Positions 1-6,802 of a DNA stretch of 8,234 nucleotides are shown piece after piece. The stretch is from Gelria sp. (lineage in GTDB: Bacteria > Bacillota > Syntrophomonadia > Syntrophomonadales > Syntrophomonadaceae). A program made the translations under genes and the position numbers. Numbering within the stretch: position 1 is the first letter of the stretch; each line of letters begins with the position of its first letter. The notes below the pieces were generated by a model that saw nothing but the letters and a program-made list of their open reading frames with translations, had not been told where the DNA came from and made no database searches. The DNA is taken from assembly GCA_012839665.1 (NCBI GenBank), contig DUMX01000163.1, positions 1-8,234 of the forward strand, in the 5' to 3' direction.

Positions 1-97
1 CACGCTATTTTCTTTTTATAAGTATTGCCAAATATCCTTTAAATATTTCGATAAAACCGTTATTATTTTACCCGGTTAAATTCCTCATGACCACTAA

Positions 98-1306
98 CTA
101 TTGCTTCTCATAAACAGCGAATAATTGCAAGGCTACTTGCTCAAACGGCTGGGCTTTTAATTCCTCGGCTAACTCGCGGGCCGGTGATTTTTCAGCAATC
201 TCCAGGAATTCTTCCCAACTCAAAAAGTAAAAAGGTACAATCTCGACCTCTTTAAACCCATTACGCTCAAACATTCCAGTTAATGATTGGGGGTCAAAAT
301 GATGCATGTGTAACATAGCCGGAAAAATAGTCCCGTCTACACTCTCCCAAATACGCTGCTCAACTTCACCGTAACGAGTAGGGGCAGTAACAAATACCCT
401 CCCCCCAATCTTAAGCACCCGGGCAAATTCTTTAACAATTGCCTCAGGCGAATAGGTATGTTCCAAAACATCCAGGCAATTTATAATATCAAAATAGCCC
501 TCCTGGTAAGGCAGGTTATCAATGCTTCCTTCTGTAAACTGTACTTCTTGGGATTTACCCGCCAGTAAATCTTCAGTACTGGGAAATTCACAGTGTATTC
601 TCATAATCCCTAGTTCTTCCTCAATCAGCTTAATAACTCGAGGAAAAATCTCTTTCTCTCCCCTCTTCATCATGGAAGAAAGGGCCATGGCTCTTTCCAG
701 CCTGGTCTTACAGGCATCTATAGAATGCACCATGAGATACTGGCTCATTACCAGAGAAGCAAAACCTGCTCCACAGCCGGCATCCAAAACCCGACCCTGC
801 ATCTTTTGTACCTGGGGGTAAACAAATTTCAAAAAGGAGTATTCTCCCCCGGAGGAAAAGTTTTGCAGAGCAATAATCTCGTTTAGAGTAAAAAGGTCCT
901 CTTGACCCAAAGAAGAACCAATTTCCTGCCGGAACCAGTTACGCAAGGCCAGGTCATCTTGAAGCCTGGTTGTTATTTCTTTGATATCCTGACTGCCTGA
1001 AGCCTCCTGAATTTTTTTCCGTTCTTCGTTACTGATTGCTTTCCAAATGTATTCCATGAAAAAAGGAAAACAAACATTATCATGTACATTAAAAAGTATG
1101 GCCTGTTCGGGTTTTTCTTGACATAAGCGTGCGGTAAGGTCGTGAAAGTTAAGCAGGAAAGCTATAGCATCTTCGTCATTACGAGAAAACAGCTCAGCAT
1201 AAGCTCCGGCCAAATCGGTGGCATTGGGAAGAAGTTCACGGTACTGTTTTAGTGTATCCTCATCTATAGAGTGAAAATAGTAATTAAAAAATTGCTCCAA
1301 AATCAT
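98..1306 (-). CDS. SAM-dependent class I methyltransferase with a long N-terminal extension (target unknown)
   Basis: A 402-residue probable cytosolic methyltransferase. The SAM-binding Rossmann core starts near residue 170. Motif I is LDAGCGAGF (174-182), the strand-2 acidic end is IDAC (196-199), and the Methyltransf_11-like segment FDIINCLDVLEH (272-283) is followed by LKIGGRVFVTAPT (298-310). A His-rich HMHHF (333-337) precedes the usual C-terminal 'GF' strand. Two things are odd: about 150 mostly helical N-terminal residues that I do not recognise, and about 30-35 extra residues between strand 2 and the FTEGSIDNLPY segment (257-267). The ATG at 1306 lies behind AAGGGGG at a normal distance, only 15 bases after the preceding stop, so this is the fourth gene of the operon. 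Its position after three alpha-glucan genes suggests a sugar or glycan hydroxyl as target, but that is inference. The class is certain; the substrate is not. Confidence 0.9.
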   Translation of the reverse strand: MILEQFFNYYFHSIDEDTLKQYRELLPNATDLAGAYAELFSRNDEDAIAFLLNFHDLTARLCQEKPEQAILFNVHDNVCFPFFMEYIWKAISNEERKKIQEASGSQDIKEITTRLQDDLALRNWFRQEIGSSLGQEDLFTLNEIIALQNFSSGGEYSFLKFVYPQVQKMQGRVLDAGCGAGFASLVMSQYLMVHSIDACKTRLERAMALSSMMKRGEKEIFPRVIKLIEEELGIMRIHCEFPSTEDLLAGKSQEVQFTEGSIDNLPYQEGYFDIINCLDVLEHTYSPEAIVKEFARVLKIGGRVFVTAPTRYGEVEQRIWESVDGTIFPAMLHMHHFDPQSLTGMFERNGFKEVEIVPFYFLSWEEFLEIAEKSPARELAEELKAQPFEQVALQLFAVYEKQ

Positions 1307-1321
1307 TAGTTAACCCCCTTT

Positions 1322-3859
1322 TTATTTATCCAGGTTTAGACCGGAGTCGTTTCCATTTACCAACCAGATGAACTGCTCGTAATTATTTTCCTCAAAAGCA
1401 GTATCCAGTTTCCAGCTTATGTCAATATTGCAAGCTGCCTCACCATTTTGGAAATGTAGAAAAGGTCTAATCATTAATCCTGAGCTATGATAGCCCAGTT
1501 GGCTTTGCTCCGGAAAAACATAATTTTTATAATAATGCTTCACTGCTGGTTCAACATACAGATAGGGTAGGCGATTATTTGAATTCAGACTAAAGCTTAA
1601 ACAGTTATTAAAACAGTTGCCATCACCACTGCGAATTTGGTATATGTAGTCAATTCGTTGTGGTCGTTTTACTATAGTTTTATGGTTATAAAACTTTAAC
1701 TTATCATCATCGCTACTACGAGATAATCTTTGTATATAACACTCACTTTGGTCTTCATCTTGAGCAGAAATTAACCCCAGACCCGCCCGGGGTCTGAATT
1801 CTACTTCATCGGATGGTGTGGCTGAAGTTACTAATTGAGGAGCCAGAACCAAATTAAATTTTTCTCCTCCATGACATCTAGCCTTAATACTTACTTGTAA
1901 AGCTCCCTGCGTTAGCCAGAATTCTTTTTCCAGGTCTATTTTTAAAGGCATATTATCCATAATATTAATGTCCTGGGAATAACTCATTTTCACCCTCTGA
2001 TTTAGGGCATCACCAATTGGCTCATTAATAGTATAGTTTCCCATATCAAAATCACCCAGACTGAAAAGCTCGTTATTTCTTTCAATAAACACTTCACAGC
2101 GCAAGGAATTGCGACAACGCTCACGCCGCCCCCCTTCTTCGTAGAATTGGTAGCTTATACTACTATCAGTTTCAGTAAATACCAGAGGGTAGGAATAGCG
2201 GAAAACGGAATTGTAGGCCTTAACAACACCCAAGTCGCGAGTTATAATCTCTCGCATTGCCGAGTAATCGCCCGCAATAGATGAAGCTAGAACATGATGA
2301 TAGCTAATACAACCCCCTTCACTATCTAACACCAAAGTTTGTTCTTCATTCTCTAGCAACACCTCGTTTTCACCATCGTAATCCCAATCCCTGATAGTTA
2401 CAGGCTTCAAATCACTATTGCTAACATTAGCAGTCTCCAACCGGGACCTCAGTATTTTTATGACCATTTCCATATAGGCCAGACCCAGGACATCATAATA
2501 AGGTGAGGAGCCGTAAACCGGATGGCGACTAGCCCATTTAGGGTCTTCCTGATAAAGCAAATTCCTAACCCGGTTAAGCAGTTCATAATCTTCTGTTAAC
2601 TGGGGGTCATGGTACTGCCGGAGGACATGAGATATAAAGTCATATCTCTCTGCCGATTCCAACAAAGACCGCTGTACTATACCATCCAATGGGGTAGGAA
2701 GTTCAATCCCCAGTTTCTGGCGATAAGATCCCAGAATTGATTTTTCTAAATGTTCCTGTAATTTCTCCACATCCCGTAGGCGGCAAATTACCCGCCGTAG
2801 CCTTTCATCCCCGTAAGTTACCCCTCTTATTCCCCTTTTAGCAGTCCAATTTTCCCATTCAATGTAGCTACGACTGCTAGCAACGGGATAGCTATCTAAA
2901 TAACCCTGGGAGCTAAGATAACTTCTAAGTCCGGTAAAACTAATATCCGGGTCTTTATCTACCAGGTTAAAAAACTCCATTAACCATTCCCGGTCACCTT
3001 CAGGGTCCTTACTCCACTGTCCAAATTTTTCAGCATCTTCGAAAATAAACAAAAGCGGCTCTATATCCCGTCCGTAGCTTTTCACCATCTGATAAGCCTT
3101 TTCTAAAGCATCTTTAATGTAAAAATAATAATGGGTTGGCTTAATCTTAACCGTATCAGCCGAAGTAAAACTCTGCCTTTTTAATAACTGATAACGAAAC
3201 TGGCTATGTACAGGCATAACATGAAATGCCTGTCCCCCTATCTCGTCACGCAAGGCATAAAAAAGCATCTCGGCCGGAATATGGCTAATGGTAGTTATAG
3301 ATACCGGATCATTAAATCCAAAATGTTTCCGGCAGTAATCATTATCCGAACCTGGATAGCAAAAATGTTCCTGGTAAAAAGTTTCCACATCCAGATAATA
3401 AATAGCTGGTGCTTGTATCAGTGATGCGGCTCGGGTAATTTCTTTAAGTACACTTTCACCACATTCCCGTTCAACCAGGTGGATACCCTGCCAATCAGAT
3501 GCCTTTATCCCTATAGTTTCTTGCAGCAATTGGTCATATTTTTTCAACTGGTACAAGTAGTCATCTACCCGGGAGGATAATTGAATAAAAGGTTCATCAG
3601 CCAAGCCTCCAATTATACCCACTTTCCCACTGGCCATCAGGCGGTTAAACATATCCAGGTACTCTTTTTTCTCATCCCTGATCCAGTAAAGAAAAGGCCC
3701 CGAAAAATGTAAATTAATATAAAAGGAATCCAGATTAACAGCATCCTGAAGTAATTTTAGCCAGGGTAAATAGGAGTTAGTATAAGCTTCCTCTCTAGTT
3801 TTGTGTAACTGAAAATGAGGCTGATGAAAATGGGGGCAAAACGCAATATGACCTTTCAT
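1322..3859 (-). CDS. GH57 protein of the 4-alpha-glucanotransferase/alpha-amylase architecture, divergent
   Basis: An 845-residue protein without a signal peptide, so probably cytosolic. It aligns from memory with the Thermococcus litoralis GH57 4-alpha-glucanotransferase: HFHQPHF (10-16), EEAYTNSYLPWLKLL (23-37), INLHFSGPFLYWI (48-60), and the motif IV block FIFEDAEKFG (271-280). The catalytic pair appears kept: E130 as nucleophile in LVERECGES and D275 as acid/base. From about residue 485 (WDYDGENEVLLEN, 492-504) a beta-sandwich like the DUF1926 C-terminal domain follows. It is longer than the roughly 660-residue archaeal enzyme. Motif II is altered (HLVERECGE instead of a WLTERVWQP-like sequence), and the family's YWHG/FGG/YLPHLR stretch is replaced by SSPYYDVLGLAYMEMVIKILR (about 451-471). 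It may rearrange or trim alpha-1,4-glucans, but its exact activity cannot be read. The ATG overlaps the upstream stop as ATGA and sits behind AGGAGGT, so translation is coupled. Confidence 0.88.
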   Translation of the reverse strand: MKGHIAFCPHFHQPHFQLHKTREEAYTNSYLPWLKLLQDAVNLDSFYINLHFSGPFLYWIRDEKKEYLDMFNRLMASGKVGIIGGLADEPFIQLSSRVDDYLYQLKKYDQLLQETIGIKASDWQGIHLVERECGESVLKEITRAASLIQAPAIYYLDVETFYQEHFCYPGSDNDYCRKHFGFNDPVSITTISHIPAEMLFYALRDEIGGQAFHVMPVHSQFRYQLLKRQSFTSADTVKIKPTHYYFYIKDALEKAYQMVKSYGRDIEPLLFIFEDAEKFGQWSKDPEGDREWLMEFFNLVDKDPDISFTGLRSYLSSQGYLDSYPVASSRSYIEWENWTAKRGIRGVTYGDERLRRVICRLRDVEKLQEHLEKSILGSYRQKLGIELPTPLDGIVQRSLLESAERYDFISHVLRQYHDPQLTEDYELLNRVRNLLYQEDPKWASRHPVYGSSPYYDVLGLAYMEMVIKILRSRLETANVSNSDLKPVTIRDWDYDGENEVLLENEEQTLVLDSEGGCISYHHVLASSIAGDYSAMREIITRDLGVVKAYNSVFRYSYPLVFTETDSSISYQFYEEGGRRERCRNSLRCEVFIERNNELFSLGDFDMGNYTINEPIGDALNQRVKMSYSQDINIMDNMPLKIDLEKEFWLTQGALQVSIKARCHGGEKFNLVLAPQLVTSATPSDEVEFRPRAGLGLISAQDEDQSECYIQRLSRSSDDDKLKFYNHKTIVKRPQRIDYIYQIRSGDGNCFNNCLSFSLNSNNRLPYLYVEPAVKHYYKNYVFPEQSQLGYHSSGLMIRPFLHFQNGEAACNIDISWKLDTAFEENNYEQFIWLVNGNDSGLNLDK

Positions 3860-5433
3860 ATTAAACCTCCTGACGAAACCTGATTAAAAAAATCGTCCTC
3901 GTATTGAATCTGGTCCAGCCATTTAACAAACTCTTCATCTATTTTGTTGTTGCGCAAACAATTACTAATCCGTAATAATTTGGTATAGTGTTCAAAAAAG
4001 CGCTTCATTGCATAATCCCGGGTAAGGTTATTGCTTACCATGAACAACCAGTCACTACTCTGGATAAGCATTAACTCCTTAAGGGCCTGGCATACCGCCA
4101 TTCTGTGTATGTCGCTACCATCAGCAAATATTTTCAGAGTTTCATATTCCTTACCCGCTTTATTAATAATCTCCCACATCCAGGTAGTCTCTGCATTATC
4201 CCAGACGTAATGTTTGCCTCCCATACCCCAGGAAGATTCAAAAACCTGGGCTTCGTGTTTGGCCGGTCCCACCTCATAAGGCAGGGCTAATTCCAATTCC
4301 TTACTTAAATCTATCTCTTTTATTACCTCTTCCAACCAACTTACTCCTTCCCACCACCAGTGACCGAAAAGCTCCGTATCATAACACCCTACTATAGATG
4401 GAGTTGAGAACCCTAGTTTACGTGCTTTCTGGCTATTTTCTTCCAGGCTTTTTACAAAATGGACTGCGTGTTGTTTAGCCCGCAGAATAGCCTGATCAGG
4501 GTTATATATCTGTTTACCATCAAAAATTCTGCGGTCCGTAACCTTCCAGTATTTCAAACCGGAACGCGGATCATGTTTGTGAAACTCCCGGTAGTCTGGG
4601 TCACCAGGGTAACCATAGTCAGCCGACCAGACCTGATGGCTAACCATGGAGTTACGCCCATAAACTGTTATCTCTTTATCTTTAATGCGATAAGGTCGGT
4701 AGGTACTCAGTCCTGTACGAGCAAAGGTGGGAATTTCTACTTCCGTTTCTTCGCCCCCCTCACTGTATACCTCTATCGGTTTGCCTCCTTCAATGGCATG
4801 ACTATCTACGTAGAAATATTTAAAACCGTTATCAATGAGAATATCCTCTATACCATGAAAATAGCCGCATTCTGGCAGCCAAAATCCCCGAGGTTCACGG
4901 TCAAAATAGTGTTCGTAAACCCTTTTGCCCCAGAGCACTTGATTTTTAAGGCCTTCAGTATCTAATAAAGGCAGGTAGGCATGGGTAGCAGCAGTAGCTA
5001 TAACTTCAACCCCGCCTTCATCCTGCGCTCTTTTTATAGCTCTAACAATATCCTTATTAAAATCGACTATAAAATCACGGCGAATATCACGATAATAACG
5101 CCGGTAAAAAGCTGCTATTCGAGCAATATCCTTTTCCCCTCGGGACATGTAATAACGTTCATCTTCTAGTGCCAATGCTTCACGTTCTTGTAGGTAGGCA
5201 ATAAACTCCTTGTGTATATATGTGGAACTGAGCTGTTCTAAGAGAGTAGGACTAAAACTAAACGATAGGACGTTGTTGATACCTGCATCCTTTAAATGAA
5301 TCCAGGCTTGTATGAGAGGGATATAAGTCTCCGCCATGGCTTCAAACAGCCATACCTCACCAAATGGCCACCTCCCCTGCCTTTTAACATAAGGGATATG
5401 GCTATGTAAAACTAGTAATATTTTTGAATTCAC
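3856..5433 (-). CDS. GH57 1,4-alpha-glucan branching enzyme (DUF1957 family)
   Basis: A 525-residue cytosolic enzyme expected to cut an alpha-1,4-glucan chain and rejoin it as an alpha-1,6 branch. All five GH57 motifs are visible: HSHIPYV (10-16), WLPECGY (185-191) with E188 as predicted nucleophile, YGRNSMVSHQVWS (258-270), YDTELFGHWW (351-360) with D352 as predicted acid/base, and SWGMGGKHYVW (401-411). The C-terminal helical part carries the family's SSDWLFMVS segment (459-467). Length matches characterised relatives such as TK1436 and mycobacterial Rv3031. After the nucleophile it reads GYFHGIED rather than the longer AYRPAGEW of TK1436, so the motif II loop is of the short, Rv3031-like form. 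The start is GTG at 5433 behind AGGAAGGGTGGGG; homologues begin at the same distance before H-x-H-x-P. It lies 51 bases after the GT4 gene and overlaps the next gene by four bases. Family assignment is firm; branching activity is inferred. Confidence 0.93.
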   Translation of the reverse strand: MNSKILLVLHSHIPYVKRQGRWPFGEVWLFEAMAETYIPLIQAWIHLKDAGINNVLSFSFSPTLLEQLSSTYIHKEFIAYLQEREALALEDERYYMSRGEKDIARIAAFYRRYYRDIRRDFIVDFNKDIVRAIKRAQDEGGVEVIATAATHAYLPLLDTEGLKNQVLWGKRVYEHYFDREPRGFWLPECGYFHGIEDILIDNGFKYFYVDSHAIEGGKPIEVYSEGGEETEVEIPTFARTGLSTYRPYRIKDKEITVYGRNSMVSHQVWSADYGYPGDPDYREFHKHDPRSGLKYWKVTDRRIFDGKQIYNPDQAILRAKQHAVHFVKSLEENSQKARKLGFSTPSIVGCYDTELFGHWWWEGVSWLEEVIKEIDLSKELELALPYEVGPAKHEAQVFESSWGMGGKHYVWDNAETTWMWEIINKAGKEYETLKIFADGSDIHRMAVCQALKELMLIQSSDWLFMVSNNLTRDYAMKRFFEHYTKLLRISNCLRNNKIDEEFVKWLDQIQYEDDFFNQVSSGGLI

Positions 5434-5484
5434 CTGGCCCCACCCTTCCTACATCGAATGTTACGTAGATTAAAAGACCAGAAA

Positions 5485-6672
5485 CTAACCTAAATCAAAC
5501 AACTTCTTATTCTTTTGCTCTAAAACCTGTTCATAAACCTTAATAGTGGACCGGGCGATAACCTCCCAGTTGTAAACTGAAGTAATTACGTCACTGGCAT
5601 TATTACAAATGTTGTCTGCCAAATTTTCATCCTTCAGCACCCTGGTAATAGCATTGGCCAATTCCTCCTCATTAGCTGGAGTAACCTTTAATCCGGTAAC
5701 CCCATCTTCTACTATATCCGCCAATCCACCCACATCCCCCACAATAACTGGTGTATTAGTGGCCATAGCTTCGAGTGCTACTATACCGAAGGGTTCGTAC
5801 AGGCTAGGAAATACTGCTACCCGAGCCTTGTGATAAATATAATTACGCTCTTCATGATAAATAAACCCGGTGAATACGACCTTGTCTTCCAGACCCAGTT
5901 TCTGCGTAAGCTTTCTTAAGTCAGCCGACATAGGTCCTTTTCCCCCAATATACAGACGAGCCTGCGGCACTTCTGCCAATACCTGGGGAAAACTATTAAC
6001 CAAGTACCAGACCCCCTTTTCTGGCACCAACCGACCCAGGAAAACGATAACTTTATCTTCTTCCCCTATATTAAACCTGGGATTTTCAGGCATGGGTAAG
6101 AAAATGTCAGGATCAACTCCGTTAGGAATGATAATAATATCATCCCGAGAACGACCAAACAATGTGTTAATTTCATCCTGCATATATTGACTACAGCATA
6201 TTACCCGGTCAGCTTCCAGGGCCAGGTTTTTTTCTATTTCATGTATTTCCAATTGCAAACGGTTATGTAAACCAAGATTACGCCCATGTTCAGTAGCATG
6301 GATGGTGGTAACCAGAGGAATTTCAAATATTTTAGTAACTGCCCGCCCGGCATAAGCTACCAGCCAATCGTGCGCATGAACAAGGTCAAAACCACCAATG
6401 CGGTTGTTTATATTAACCGCTTCCCGGATGGCATCACTATTAAACCTGAAGGTCCAGGATTTAAAGTTCTCCCCCTCCAGGTAGGAATTGCCTACCCTAT
6501 GAATATGTACTCCGTTTTCTTCCTGGTAGTCAGGGCAATTCTGTACTCGTGGAGTTATAATATGTATTTCTGCTCCTTGTTTTACCATGAAACGACTCAG
6601 GTCGAAAACATGTTGACCTAATCCTCCGAACATATGCGGAGGATATTCCCAGCTAAATAATAAAACTTTCAA
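5485..6672 (-). CDS. GT4 glycosyltransferase, glycogen-synthase-like alpha-1,4-glucosyltransferase
   Basis: A 395-residue GT-B retaining glycosyltransferase, first gene of the operon. The N-terminal domain has SWEYPPHMFGGLGQH (7-21), with the glycine loop that contacts the sugar nucleotide, and VHAHDWLVAYAG (98-109) followed by TTIHATEHGRNLG (122-134). The C-terminal Glycos_transf_1 domain has GRLVPEKG (213-220), with R214 and K219 as likely phosphate ligands, and the EX7E motif YEPFGIVALE with E293 and E301. SWEYPP, GGLG, HAHDWLVA and TIHATE closely recall mycobacterial Rv3032, an alpha-1,4-glucosyltransferase, more than the GT5 GlgA of Escherichia coli. The likely reaction is transfer of glucose from UDP- or ADP-glucose to an alpha-1,4-glucan; the donor cannot be told. 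The start is TTG at 6672 behind AGAGGGA, giving the usual MKVLLFSWEYPP beginning. Next to two GH57 enzymes, a glucan role is much likelier than a cell-surface one. Confidence 0.9.
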   Translation of the reverse strand: MKVLLFSWEYPPHMFGGLGQHVFDLSRFMVKQGAEIHIITPRVQNCPDYQEENGVHIHRVGNSYLEGENFKSWTFRFNSDAIREAVNINNRIGGFDLVHAHDWLVAYAGRAVTKIFEIPLVTTIHATEHGRNLGLHNRLQLEIHEIEKNLALEADRVICCSQYMQDEINTLFGRSRDDIIIIPNGVDPDIFLPMPENPRFNIGEEDKVIVFLGRLVPEKGVWYLVNSFPQVLAEVPQARLYIGGKGPMSADLRKLTQKLGLEDKVVFTGFIYHEERNYIYHKARVAVFPSLYEPFGIVALEAMATNTPVIVGDVGGLADIVEDGVTGLKVTPANEEELANAITRVLKDENLADNICNNASDVITSVYNWEVIARSTIKVYEQVLEQKNKKLFDLG

Positions 6673-6708
6673 AAGTATTCCCTCTTTTAAATAACTACTT
6701 ATTAAACA

Positions 6709-6717
6709 ATTTTACCA
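6709..6717 (-). promoter_or_regulatory. possible extended -10 promoter for the glucan operon
   Basis: Reading the minus strand, TGGTAAAAT gives a TGn-extended -10 (TAAAAT) ending 37 bases before the TTG start of the GT4 gene. No convincing -35 lies 16-18 bases upstream, so the call rests on the extended -10 and on the need for an operon promoter in this short divergent gap. Confidence 0.35.
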
Positions 6718-6726
6718 GATAATCGA

Positions 6727-6754
6727 TTTCCATTGTATGTTTTTTTGCTATAAT
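6727..6754 (+). promoter_or_regulatory. sigma-A promoter for ahcY
   Basis: A perfect TATAAT -10 at 6749-6754 is preceded by TGC, an extended -10. A weak -35-like TTTCCA lies at 6727-6732, with a 16-base spacer partly made of a T run. Transcription would start near 6761, leaving a leader of about 40 bases before the TTG start, too short for a known riboswitch. The promoter lies downstream of the ATG at 6737, which argues against that upstream start. Confidence 0.75.
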
Positions 6755-6789
6755 GTTCTATATGTACAATATGTTTGCAAATTTATTTT

Positions 6790-6795
6790 GGAGGT
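6790..6795 (+). promoter_or_regulatory. ribosome binding site that fixes the ahcY start at TTG 6803
   Basis: GGAGGT sits seven bases before TTG at 6803. No comparable site precedes the in-frame ATG at 6737, so this element decides the start of ahcY. Confidence 0.85.
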
Positions 6796-6802
6796 TGTTA
6801 GA

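Noticed and set aside
55..77. Hairpin (AACCG/CGGTT) followed on the minus strand by TTTTAT, as a possible operon terminator
   Set aside because: The stem is only five pairs with a 13-base loop and a weak T run, so the operon may continue past the window edge.
522..821. A 99-codon plus-strand open frame opposite the methyltransferase gene
   Set aside because: It is antisense to the SAM-binding core of a clear methyltransferase and has no ribosome site or domain of note.
4459..4965. A 168-codon plus-strand open frame opposite the branching enzyme gene
   Set aside because: It is fully antisense to a well-conserved GH57 gene, shows no recognisable domain, and is a shadow of that gene's codon pattern.
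5434..5484. Possible terminator or separate promoter between the GT4 and branching enzyme genes
   Set aside because: The 51-base gap has only a CTAC/GTAG pairing without a T run and no clear -10/-35 pair; read-through transcription is simpler.
6761..6802. SAM or SAH riboswitch in the ahcY leader
   Set aside because: The leader after the predicted start site is only about 40 bases and shows no stem set that could form a known SAM or SAH aptamer.
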